Below, in pieces: positions 55,726 to 64,000 of a stretch of DNA of 64,000 nt (position 1 is the stretch's first letter; the number at the start of each line of letters is the position of its first letter). The notes under the pieces were generated by a model. It did not search any database, was not told the origin of the DNA, and saw nothing but the letters and a program-made list of their open reading frames with translations. The translations under genes and the position numbers were made by a program. The stretch spans positions 2,852,001 to 2,916,000 of the forward strand of contig NZ_JAHQRJ010000001.1 of assembly GCF_019052805.1 (NCBI RefSeq). Reading direction: 5' to 3'. This stretch comes from Noviherbaspirillum sp. L7-7A (GTDB lineage: Bacteria > Pseudomonadota > Gammaproteobacteria > Burkholderiales > Burkholderiaceae_D).

Positions 55726-56429
55726 CGCATGCCATCGATGGTGACGACGATGTTGAGCACGACCCCGCTGGAGCCATCGGCATGGGCCAGGATGACAGCG
55801 GTGGCTTCCCGCGCCGCACCACGAAAATAAAGCGTCTGGGATGGCGGCGCGATGGCCCGCACTTCGCGCTCCAATGCATAGCCATCCTGTTGCATCAGCG
55901 TGCTGATGGCGGTCCGGCTCAGGCTTGACAAATGCGGACTGTCCAGCACCAGGTATTGATAGTGGCGCCCCGCATCATGTCCACGTGTCAGGCTGTGTAG
56001 CCGCATGCCCGATGGCAGGCGCGACAGCCAGCGTGCCTGCAGGGTGCGCTCCTCTTCACGGTCTGCCACCATGGCGGGCAGGTCGGCCTGGGCAATCAGA
56101 CCGCGTGAACCGCTGCCGGCCGGCTCGATCTGCACCGTCAGGTACTGGCTGCCTTGCGCCCGACCCAATACCGTACTGGCGCCGACGTGGTTTTCAACCA
56201 GCGGCATGCCCAGGCTGGCCCGAAACCACGCAACGATTTCCGTAGCCGACTGCTTGCTGAGAAATCCCTGCACTTGCATCGGCATGCCGTTGGCGGAGAG
56301 GGTGCCGCCCAGCGAGAATCCCTGGGCACCGGGAGGCAGGCGCACTTCACGCCATTGCGTTGCATCCGCTGCGTGGGCAAGGGGCCATGCCAGTGCAGCA
56401 AGCAGCAGGAAGCGTCGTGAGGGTCTCAT
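55722..56429 (-). CDS. Secreted Tad-locus protein of unknown function
   Basis: 235 residues. Signal peptide cleaved around AHA-AD (RRFLLLAALAWPLAHAAD). The mature part alternates beta-like and helical segments without recognised domain: VRLPPGAQGFSLGGTLSANGMPMQ, VAWFRASLGMPLVENH, and a hydrophobic C-terminus VVLNIVVTIDGMR. Coupled by ATGA both to the TadE-like gene before it and to the small prepilin gene after it, so it belongs to the pilus machine. I do not recognise a family. Confidence 0.75.
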   Translation of the reverse strand: MRPSRRFLLLAALAWPLAHAADATQWREVRLPPGAQGFSLGGTLSANGMPMQVQGFLSKQSATEIVAWFRASLGMPLVENHVGASTVLGRAQGSQYLTVQIEPAGSGSRGLIAQADLPAMVADREEERTLQARWLSRLPSGMRLHSLTRGHDAGRHYQYLVLDSPHLSSLSRTAISTLMQQDGYALEREVRAIAPPSQTLYFRGAAREATAVILAHADGSSGVVLNIVVTIDGMR

Positions 56430-57232
56430 GGCGTTTTTTCCCCCTGAAGCCGGTCCTGTGGCACCACATCACGCCAGGCCGCCAGATTGCCGAAACGTGG
56501 CGCCTCGACCTTTCCAAGATCGACATACTTGATGGCCAGCGAGATCACGCTTTCCGGCATTACCGCATTGATCGGCGCCATGCGGCCGAAGCGTTGCTCT
56601 GCCTGTACTGGCGAAGCGGCTGTCCAGGCATCCGGCAGCACACTCGCATGCCGCTCGATGGTCAGGTCGAGCTTGTCGAAGGGCTCGATGCTGCGCACCC
56701 CTTCAGGCAGATTGGCAAGCCTGACCGCGACATTGGCGCGGTAGATGCCGTTGGTGGAGAGGCCGGCGCGGCTAGCCCACGGGAAGAGCAGGGTATCGCT
56801 GGCCCTGGCATAGCCATCGGCATGTCTGGCGCCATGGGATGCGCCAAAGGACAATGCAATGTCATCGGGATTGCGTATCAGCGGCTTGCCGAACGGGTCG
56901 TTCCAGTAATCCTTGAGTGCGGCTTCCTGCTCCGGGCCGCTTCTGATGCCAGCCTGCGCAGGGCCAAAATAGCGTTGCCGCAATTCGTTCTTTAGCTGTG
57001 CCGGGGACTTCTGGCTGTTGTTGCCGTCGTTGCGCAGCACGGCATCGAATGCAGCGTAACGGCTGGCCATCTGGCTTGCATGGCTGATGTCCTGGTATTT
57101 GCCGATAACGGGCAACAACAGGAATAGCGGTATCAGTACCAGGCTGATGACCAGGAACTCCGTCAGCGCCTGACCGTGCATGGCTGCAACGGCCCCTGCC
57201 CTTGCGCCGCGCTTGTGCATCATTCCGCTCAT
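56426..57232 (-). CDS. TadE/TadG-like pseudopilin
   Basis: 268 residues starting MSGMMHKRGARAG. The pseudopilin segment MHGQALTEFLVISLVLIPLFLLLPVIG (about 18-44) has the conserved Glu. The rest is a periplasmic domain of unknown fold, with YFGPAQAGIRSGPEQEAALKDYW. The ATG at 57232 overlaps the stop of the TadG-like gene. Probably a minor pilin-like component that sits at the base or tip of Flp pili. Confidence 0.8.
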   Translation of the reverse strand: MSGMMHKRGARAGAVAAMHGQALTEFLVISLVLIPLFLLLPVIGKYQDISHASQMASRYAAFDAVLRNDGNNSQKSPAQLKNELRQRYFGPAQAGIRSGPEQEAALKDYWNDPFGKPLIRNPDDIALSFGASHGARHADGYARASDTLLFPWASRAGLSTNGIYRANVAVRLANLPEGVRSIEPFDKLDLTIERHASVLPDAWTAASPVQAEQRFGRMAPINAVMPESVISLAIKYVDLGKVEAPRFGNLAAWRDVVPQDRLQGEKTP

Positions 57233-58761
57233 TTTGACGCCCCGACTACCGTTGCCAGCAGCGACGGGTCCAGCAGGCGTGCCTGCCAATAGGGATTGAA
57301 CAGGCTGGGCAATTCGTATGGCTTGCCGCGCGCACTACCCCAAGTGTTGTTCATACTGTCAGGCGGCCTTTCGAACCACACTTCCACTGCCGCACTGGCC
57401 GTCATTTCGCCGCCCGACAGGTTGGACTGATAGGCCATTACATTCAGCCGCGCGCCGGCAGGATCGGGCGCCTGCCTGATCGCCGACCGGCCCTCAGGGG
57501 TGGCGAGCTGATCACGATTGCGGGTAAGCTTGACCTGCAGCTTGAGCCGGGGATCAGGCGCGCCAGGCTTCAGGTGGTTGGCATTGAGGTCCTGGAAGGC
57601 TGGCAGGCCGGTGTACTCGGCCCATTGATCGGAGGAGGCAAGGCTGTGGGCATAGGGATTGGTGCGTGGCGAGCCGCCCAGTGCAGCCTCGGAATCGTCC
57701 TGGTCAGCATCATCCGGATGGGCTTGCTGCTCGCCCCAAGCGATGGGATGTTCGCGGCTGCGGCAACGTTTGAAAATGCGCCCGACATTGCGAAACTCCC
57801 AGTAGGATTCGGTATCTTCGGCCTTCCATTCGTCGTAATTGACCAGTTCTGTGCCGCCGCGCCGCTTGACCGAGTTCTTTCGCCTATTCAATGCGCAAAC
57901 CCATTCCCTAGGGTCTGGAAACATGGCTGCGGCAGTCCAGTTGCGCTGCCTGACGAAGCCATCGCTATAGGCAGCGATCTTGGTCACTTCCGCGAAGCGG
58001 GCACGCTCGGCGCCTTCATAGCGGCGCGTGAAGCCCGGCCAGCTGTCGGTCAGCAGTTGCGCGGTGGCCGTCACACTGCCATCGCCGCGATAATTGGCAT
58101 CCGCGATTTCCTGCATTACGGTGGCGCGCGACATCTGGAAGGCAGTTACAGGAGCGTTGCCGCTGCCGTTGGCCGTGCCGGGGCCATGCAGCGCTTTCTG
58201 CGCCAGCTGGATCAGCTTCTTGTTGGCCTCCACGCCGGCGACGATTTTCTGCATCAGCATCGGCAGCTGTTCGGCGGCCTGGGCAACGAACTCGCCTGCA
58301 TATTGCGCGGAGAAATAGCAGGCCCCGGCGAACAAGAGATCGTATTTGAACGCAGTACCATATGCTGCACCAACGCCATTCGGATCCATGCATTCAGGAA
58401 ACTGCCATGGCAGGTTTTCCGCATGCGTCTTCACATATTGCGACCAGGAAGACAAGCTGACCATTTGTGCAATCAGCACTTCATTGGCAACCAGGGCGCG
58501 GTTGCCATAAGCGTCGAAGTTCAGCGCCCTGGCCTGCATCACGCCGGCGCCGTAGGCGACGGCATCGGCAGTGGTGACCAGACGGTTTTTTTCGGTGAGC
58601 ACCTGCCCGGTATTGAACAGGAAGTAAGTGCCGGCCAGCCCGGCAAGCAAAAAGAAAACGCCCAGGACCAGAGCCTGGCCACGCTGGCGGCACAGCGCGC
58701 AAGCCGAAGGAGGCATTGGTTTGCGCTCCATGGCTGGCGGGAGACGGCTAGGCAGGCGCAT
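57229..58761 (-). CDS. TadG-like Flp pilus assembly protein
   Basis: 510 residues. RQRGQALVLGVFFLLAGLAGTYFLFNTG (about 26-53) is the TadG-type membrane anchor, followed by TEKNRLVTTADAVAYGAGVMQARALNFDAYGNRAL, typical of TadG-like N-terminal regions. The large C-terminal part (about 400 residues) is periplasmic and unrecognised; the von Willebrand domain seen in many TadG proteins is not evident. Second gene of the operon, 20 bp after flp. Confidence 0.8.
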   Translation of the reverse strand: MRLPSRLPPAMERKPMPPSACALCRQRGQALVLGVFFLLAGLAGTYFLFNTGQVLTEKNRLVTTADAVAYGAGVMQARALNFDAYGNRALVANEVLIAQMVSLSSWSQYVKTHAENLPWQFPECMDPNGVGAAYGTAFKYDLLFAGACYFSAQYAGEFVAQAAEQLPMLMQKIVAGVEANKKLIQLAQKALHGPGTANGSGNAPVTAFQMSRATVMQEIADANYRGDGSVTATAQLLTDSWPGFTRRYEGAERARFAEVTKIAAYSDGFVRQRNWTAAAMFPDPREWVCALNRRKNSVKRRGGTELVNYDEWKAEDTESYWEFRNVGRIFKRCRSREHPIAWGEQQAHPDDADQDDSEAALGGSPRTNPYAHSLASSDQWAEYTGLPAFQDLNANHLKPGAPDPRLKLQVKLTRNRDQLATPEGRSAIRQAPDPAGARLNVMAYQSNLSGGEMTASAAVEVWFERPPDSMNNTWGSARGKPYELPSLFNPYWQARLLDPSLLATVVGASK

Positions 58762-58781
58762 GCAATATCTCGCGCAGCTAC

Positions 58782-59051
58782 CTACTTCGCCTTGTCCGCG
58801 CCATCCGCATAGTTCGACAAGCCTTTTGCCTTTTGCTGATCATCCGTCTTGGCTGCCGCAGTGCCTGCCGCCGTGGCAGCGGCTGCACCGGACTTGCCGC
58901 CCACCTCATTGGCGATCGCCGACATCTGGCTGCGTATGGTCTGCCCGAAGAACTGGTAGACGGCAATTGCGGCGACAGCGATCAGCGCGACGATGATGAT
59001 GTATTCGGTCATGCCCTGACCGCGTGATTGAGCTGCACGAAGAAAACGCAT
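58782..59051 (-). CDS. flp: Major Flp-type pilin
   Basis: 89-residue prepilin, first gene of the Tad operon. The leader MRFLRAAQSRG precedes QGMTEYIIIVALIAVAAIAVY: cleavage after Gly puts Glu at +5 and Tyr at +6, the Flp signature. The C-terminal 40 residues are Ala/Lys/Asp-rich. ATG 59051 follows AGGGAG. A longer in-frame extension upstream is promoter sequence. No prepilin peptidase gene (tadV/cpaA) is in the window, so processing depends on one elsewhere. Confidence 0.92.
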   Translation of the reverse strand: MRFLRAAQSRGQGMTEYIIIVALIAVAAIAVYQFFGQTIRSQMSAIANEVGGKSGAAAATAAGTAAAKTDDQQKAKGLSNYADGADKAK

Positions 59052-59467
59052 GGCGAACACTCCCTGAAAAGAGAACGTGAAATCAATGTGGAAGCTGCGG
59101 GACAGGCTGGCGAGGTGCAAGGTAGATGGCGGCCTCGTGGAGAAGAAGTATAAAAACGGCAGTGGGTTTCAAAAGCTCGAAACCTTGGTAGTTGACAGCG
59201 ACGCGAATTTGTCGCCCTTTGTTGCCTATAACCAAAACCCTTCCTTGTCTTATCTAGCAACTGTGGCGTCTGCGCCGCGGTGGGTATGCAAGATTGCATT
59301 AAAAGTTGCCAATGCAAATGAGAATGGTTATCATTTCTGGCGGTGTTCGGTGCCAGCTCGAACATCGTCCACCCAGCCAGCAATTCCCTCCCGCGGATAG
59401 CCAGCCACAACGTCAGTCAGCGCCCTCGTCGCGTGCGCCGCAACGAGCTATCCAGGAGAAGAACAGC
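59052..59467. promoter_or_regulatory. Divergent promoter region between the Tad operon and the siderophore receptor gene
   Basis: 416 bp with lower GC. It must hold the flp promoter to the left and the Fur-controlled receptor promoter to the right. No other gene recognised; short frames here lack ribosome-binding sites. Confidence 0.6.
59316..59336. promoter_or_regulatory. Fur-box-like palindrome upstream of siderophore receptor
   Basis: AAATGAGAA and TTATCATTT arms around TGG (9-3-9), close to the classical Fur box. It lies 132 bp before the receptor start. Iron repression of the receptor and piuC genes is the natural reading. Confidence 0.75.
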
Positions 59468-61654
59468 ATGCAACGTCCCGCCCTGCGGCCCCTCGCCGCC
59501 GATATCAGCCACCCCGAACTGAGCGCCGCCGGCGCCCGTCGTCCCGCCCTGCTGCCCATCGGCGCGATGGTGGCCGCCGTTGCGCTGTCCGGCGTGGCGC
59601 ATGCGCAGGAAACCGCGCAGGCGGAAGCCGCTGCGCTGCCAGCGATCAACGTCAAGACCCAACGCGAGGAAAACCCTGGCTATCAGGGCGTGAAGACCAC
59701 TGTGGGCAAGACGCCGCAACTGCTGCGCGACGTGCCCCAGGCAGTCACCGTGGTGACCGAGCAGCTGATCCAGGACCGCGGTGCCGATACCCTGAAGGAA
59801 GCGCTGCGCAACGTCGCCGGCCTGACCTTCAATGCCGGCGAAGGCGGCCGTATTGGCGACAACATCACGCTGCGCGGCTATTCCCTGGTGGGAGACCTGT
59901 ATCTCGACGGCATGCGCGACATCGCGCAATACAACCGCGAAATCTTCAATATCGAACAGGTGGATGTACTGCGCGGCTCGGCATCGATGCTGTTTGGCCG
60001 CGGCTCGACCGGCGGCGTGGTGAACCAGGTCAGCAAGAAGCCTTTCCTGTCCAATATCAATGAAGCCGCCCTGACCGTAGGCAGCGATTCGTACAAGCGC
60101 GGCACCGCCGACCTGAACCGGGTGGTGGGCGAGAATGCGGCGGTGCGCCTGAACGTGATGAAGACCGATACCGACAGCTTCCGCAACGGCGTGCACAGCG
60201 AGCGCTGGGGCGTAGCGCCGTCCTTCAGCTGGGGCATCGGCACCAAGGATGAATTCAATCTGTCTTATTACAAGCTCAAGGGCGACAACACCCCTGACTT
60301 CGGCGTGCCTTATTTCAGGGGCAAGCCGCTGAACGTGCCGGTCAGCACCTTCTACGGCCTGCCTGATTCCGATTACCAGCGCGAAGACACCGACATCGCA
60401 ACCGCCAGCTGGATACACCGATTCGACAAGGACACCTCGGTGCGCACCGTGCTGCGCAAGGCAGACTATGACCGCGACCTGTGGGCTGTCGCGCCGCGCC
60501 TGGCGGCCAATACCAGCTTCATCACGCCCAGCACCTTCATCAATCGCCAGGCACAGCGCCGCGGCGGCGTCGAGCATACGCTGACCAGCCAGACCGACTT
60601 CACCACCAAGCTGGAAGCAGCCGGCATGAAGCATGAAATCCTGCTGGGCGCGGAGCTGGTGAAGGAAGAGGCCAATCGCTGGAATTACGCCACCACGCCG
60701 GCCAATCCGTCGACCACGGTGGGCAACATCAATGCCTACCCAGTCCTGCCGGCCGGCTACGGCAACAAGGCCCGCATCAATCCGGTCAGCTATGACGCCC
60801 ATACCGTGGGCATCTATGGCCAGGACATGATCAGCCTGAACAAGCAATGGAAGGTGCTGGTAGGTGCCCGCCACGACCGCTTCTCCGCCGACTATGAGCG
60901 CGCCGCGCCTGCCGGCCCGCTGTCGCGCACCGATGCCGAGTGGAGCTATCGCACCGGCCTGATCTTCCAGCCGACCGATACCGCGTCGTACTACGCCTCC
61001 TATGGCACCTCGTTCAATCCGTCCGGCGAACTGTATGCGCTGGACGACCGCGGCGCCAATACGCCGCCGGAAAAGAACCGCAATATCGAGATCGGCGCCA
61101 AGTGGGATTTGCTGGATGGCAACGTGATGTTCCGCACCGCGCTGTTCCGCTCCCAGAAGACCAATGAGCGCAATACCGACTTGGCTGTGAGCATCGAGCA
61201 GAACCTGCTGAGCGGCAAGCGCCATACCGACGGCATCGAGTTCGAGCTGGCCGGCCGGATCACGCCAAATTGGGAAATCTTCGGCGGCCTGGCCCTGATG
61301 AATGCCAAGATCGACGCCGCCACCGGCACCCAGCAGGACACCCTGGGCAAGCGTCCGATCAACACGCCGCAGCACACCGCCAATATCTGGAGCACCTATC
61401 GGGTCAGCGAGCGCTTCAAGCTCGGCGGCGGCGTGGAAGCGGTGGGCAAGCGTTATGGCAACACCACCAATACCAATGAGGCGCCGTCCTATGTGCGCTG
61501 GGATGCAATGGCCGAGTACCAGATGGACAAATGGGCGCTGAAGCTGAACGTTTTCAACCTGTTCAACCGCAAGTACTATGAGGGCGTGTATGCCGGCCAT
61601 ATCGTGCCGGGCACGACCCGCATCGCCCAGTTGACGCTGTCCACCAAGTTCTGA
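59468..61654 (+). CDS. TonB-dependent siderophore receptor (catecholate type)
   Basis: Outer-membrane receptor of 728 residues. A long signal region ends near VAHAQ. TonB-box-like LPAINVKT at about 58-65, plug domain with [23 protein letters not shown] and [21 protein letters not shown], then the 22-strand barrel ending in ...LSTKF with terminal Phe. Its organisation resembles Fiu/CirA/BfrG catecholate receptors. ATG 59468 follows CAGGAGA. The piuC-type gene lies 13 bp downstream, a common pairing. Energised by TonB-ExbB-ExbD. Confidence 0.93.
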   Translation: MQRPALRPLAADISHPELSAAGARRPALLPIGAMVAAVALSGVAHAQETAQAEAAALPAINVKTQREENPGYQGVKTTVGKTPQLLRDVPQAVTVVTEQLIQDRGADTLKEALRNVAGLTFNAGEGGRIGDNITLRGYSLVGDLYLDGMRDIAQYNREIFNIEQVDVLRGSASMLFGRGSTGGVVNQVSKKPFLSNINEAALTVGSDSYKRGTADLNRVVGENAAVRLNVMKTDTDSFRNGVHSERWGVAPSFSWGIGTKDEFNLSYYKLKGDNTPDFGVPYFRGKPLNVPVSTFYGLPDSDYQREDTDIATASWIHRFDKDTSVRTVLRKADYDRDLWAVAPRLAANTSFITPSTFINRQAQRRGGVEHTLTSQTDFTTKLEAAGMKHEILLGAELVKEEANRWNYATTPANPSTTVGNINAYPVLPAGYGNKARINPVSYDAHTVGIYGQDMISLNKQWKVLVGARHDRFSADYERAAPAGPLSRTDAEWSYRTGLIFQPTDTASYYASYGTSFNPSGELYALDDRGANTPPEKNRNIEIGAKWDLLDGNVMFRTALFRSQKTNERNTDLAVSIEQNLLSGKRHTDGIEFELAGRITPNWEIFGGLALMNAKIDAATGTQQDTLGKRPINTPQHTANIWSTYRVSERFKLGGGVEAVGKRYGNTTNTNEAPSYVRWDAMAEYQMDKWALKLNVFNLFNRKYYEGVYAGHIVPGTTRIAQLTLSTKF

Positions 61655-61667
61655 CGAGGAGTCCTCC

Positions 61668-62351
61668 ATGTTGTTGCGCGTACCCGAAGTCCTGTCGCCC
61701 GCCGCTCTGGCCAGGTGCCGCGCCATCATGGAGGAAGCCGGCTGGGCTGATGGCAGGATCACCGCCGGCACCCAGTCAGAGCAGGTCAAGAACAACCGGC
61801 AGCTGCCGGAAGACTCCGAAGCCGCGCGGGCGGCGCGCGCCATCGTGCTTGATGCGCTGGGCAAGAGCGCGCTGTTCATTACCGGCGCGCTGCCCAAGAA
61901 AACCTATCCGCCGCTGTTCAACCGCTACGATGGCGCCGCCAATGCCTTTGGCAACCACATCGACAATTCGGTCCGCACCTCGCCCATTACCGGCGCCTGG
62001 GTGCGCACCGACCTGTCGGCCACGCTGTTCCTGTCCGAACCGGAGGAATACGATGGCGGCGAACTGGTGATCGAGGACACCTTCGGCAGCCAGTCGGTGA
62101 AGCTGGCCGCCGGCGACCTGATCCTGTACCCGGCGTCCAGCGTGCACCGGGTAGAGCCGGTTACCCGCGGCTGCCGCCTAGCCTCGTTCTTCTGGATAGA
62201 GAGCATGGTGCGCGACGATGCACAGCGCCGCCTGCTGTTTGATCTGGACATGTCCATCCTCACCCTGCGCGGCACCGAGGGCGACACGCCGCCGGTGGTC
62301 AAGCTGACCGGCTGCTATCACAACCTGTTGCGGATGTGGGCCGATACCTGA
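61668..62351 (+). CDS. piuC: PiuC/YbiX-type Fe(II)/2-oxoglutarate dioxygenase
   Basis: PKHD-type hydroxylase of 227 residues. Fe ligands: His and Asp in [10 protein letters not shown], distal His in [12 protein letters not shown], then Arg in [14 protein letters not shown] for 2-oxoglutarate. It follows the TonB-dependent receptor gene by 13 bp after a GAGGAG site, as in fiu-ybiX and piuA-piuC. The target of hydroxylation is unknown; it may process siderophores. Confidence 0.93.
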   Translation: MLLRVPEVLSPAALARCRAIMEEAGWADGRITAGTQSEQVKNNRQLPEDSEAARAARAIVLDALGKSALFITGALPKKTYPPLFNRYDGAANAFGNHIDNSVRTSPITGAWVRTDLSATLFLSEPEEYDGGELVIEDTFGSQSVKLAAGDLILYPASSVHRVEPVTRGCRLASFFWIESMVRDDAQRRLLFDLDMSILTLRGTEGDTPPVVKLTGCYHNLLRMWADT

Positions 62352-62380
62352 AGCCGGTGACTGGCTGGGAACATGAAAGC

Positions 62381-62406
62381 AAAACGGCGCAAACAGCGCC
62401 GTTTTT
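62381..62406 (+). terminator. Rho-independent terminator after piuC
   Basis: AAAACGGCGC and GCGCCGTTTT arms around AAACA, followed by TTTTT. It serves the receptor-piuC operon, and by symmetry can stop transcription from the facing GST gene. Confidence 0.9.
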
Positions 62407-62452
62407 CAATTGAAAGGTGTGCGGGAACACAACGCATACCTTTAATGGCGTC

Positions 62453-63061
62453 TTAATGCGGAACGCTATCTTTAAAGGAGGGCCGCTCGGACACCTTGTC
62501 GAACAGGCGCGCCAGGTTCGGATAATCGTCGCGCCAGGTGATTTCCGGGAAACGGAAAGTCAGCCATCCCAGCGCGCAGCCGATGGCCACGTCGGCCAGC
62601 GTGAACTGGTTACCCATGCAGTACGGCGTCTCGGCCAGGTCCTGCGACATGGTTTTCAGGCCGGCATGCACCTTGCCCATCTGGCGGTCGATCCAGATCT
62701 GGCTCTGCTGCTCGACCGGACGCAGGGTTTTTTCCAGCCGCACCAGGATCGCGGCGTCGAGCACGCCATCGGCCAGGGCTTCCCAGCATTTGACGACCGC
62801 GCGCTCGCGGCTTTGCGCGGGAATCAGCTTGCCGACCGGCGTCAGCGTATCCAGGTATTCGACGATGACGCGGGAGTCGAACAGCGCGGCGCCGTCTTCC
62901 ATGATCAGGCAGGGCACCTTGCCCAGGGGATTGGATTGCGGAACGGTAGTTTCCGGCCCCCAGACGTTATCCAGTACCAGCTCGTAATCGAGCTTTTTTT
63001 CGGCCATGACGACGCGCACTTTACGCACATAAGGGCTGGCGAGGGAACCGAGTAGTTTCAT
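62453..63061 (-). CDS. Glutathione S-transferase
   Basis: 202 residues. N-terminal thioredoxin-fold domain MKLLGSLASPYVRKVRVVMAEK with Ser/Tyr region, cis-Pro in KVPCLIMEDG and DSRVIVEYLD for the gamma-glutamyl group. C-terminal all-helical domain with FTLADVAIGCALGWL. It resembles E. coli YibF. Divergent from purB, a common pair in betaproteobacteria. Detoxification role, substrate unknown. Confidence 0.9.
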   Translation of the reverse strand: MKLLGSLASPYVRKVRVVMAEKKLDYELVLDNVWGPETTVPQSNPLGKVPCLIMEDGAALFDSRVIVEYLDTLTPVGKLIPAQSRERAVVKCWEALADGVLDAAILVRLEKTLRPVEQQSQIWIDRQMGKVHAGLKTMSQDLAETPYCMGNQFTLADVAIGCALGWLTFRFPEITWRDDYPNLARLFDKVSERPSFKDSVPH

Positions 63062-63178
63062 AGACAGTTTTTAGAATAGGTCGGGTCGATTATAGCACCC
63101 GGAAATTCGGGTTTAATCTGCAAAATACACGCGGTTTCGCGTCTGAACAAGGAAATTACGCACCGCCGCCAGTGGTAG

Positions 63179-64000
<822 letters not shown>

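Noticed and set aside
59417-61897. 826-residue minus-strand frame
   Set aside because: It lies wholly opposite the siderophore receptor gene, whose domains and start signals are clear; the antisense frame is a codon-bias artefact.

Overview
The window is high-GC bacterial DNA. Gene content, operon order (lptD-surA-pdxA-ksgA diverging from amgK-murU; nudJ-mnmA; hemP-bfd-tonB-exbB-exbD) and protein style point to a betaproteobacterium of the order Burkholderiales, most likely Oxalobacteraceae (Herbaspirillum, Noviherbaspirillum or Massilia relatives). This placement is inferred from family knowledge, not from a search. No rRNA, tRNA or CRISPR array was recognised.

Layout. 1-1.35 kb: the end of an IS66-family transposase and a composite intergenic repeat. 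1.35-10.3 kb: a BMP-type ABC importer divergent from a cysteine hydrolase and a short amidase, then an NhaR-like regulator facing a putative Na+/H+ antiporter. 10.4-13.3 kb: a cupin, an orphan acidic repeat protein in an AT-richer patch, and a nitronate monooxygenase. 13.4-18.4 kb: a Nudix/metallo-beta-lactamase fusion, a sorbosone-dehydrogenase-like lipoprotein, CreA and a two-gene chromate transporter. 18.4-19.4 kb: gene-free, with a hexamer array, a REPIN-like doublet and two inverted copies of a long repeat. 19.4-29.4 kb: envelope and housekeeping genes (ksgA, pdxA, surA, lptD, amgK, murU, pepP, a UbiH-type hydroxylase). 29.5-31 kb: two lipoproteins. 31.2-35.9 kb: pntB, pntAB, pntAA, nudJ and mnmA.

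36.3-38.9 kb is an iron/heme-uptake energy operon (hemP, bfd, tonB, exbB, exbD) behind a Fur-box-like palindrome. Facing it is a LuxR-type regulator whose sensor half is a degenerate short-chain dehydrogenase fold. 40.3-47.3 kb holds an Rhs toxin locus: a 1708-residue YD-repeat protein with a Sec signal peptide and a Tle1-like (DUF2235) lipase C-terminus, an immunity-like lipoprotein gene broken by one amber codon, and a displaced second toxin tail with an intact paralogous immunity gene.

47.3-59.05 kb is one long Tad (Flp) pilus operon on the minus strand, with unusual fusions: FHA-TadA, a secretin with two C-terminal SH3-like domains, and TadE-OmpA. It also has a second tiny Flp-like prepilin at 55546-55725. 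The rhs gene follows 37 bp behind it on the same strand. The window closes with a Fur-box-preceded TonB-dependent siderophore receptor plus PiuC-type dioxygenase, a glutathione S-transferase, and the start of purB.

The iron genes form a coherent set: the receptor at 59.5 kb would be energised by the TonB-ExbB-ExbD complex at 37-38.8 kb, and both sets sit behind palindromes of the same 9-3-9 architecture. The best candidates for undescribed biology are the SDR-LuxR regulator, the Tad-linked Rhs/Tle1 locus with its broken and displaced immunity cassettes, and the REPIN/hexamer/long-repeat composite.
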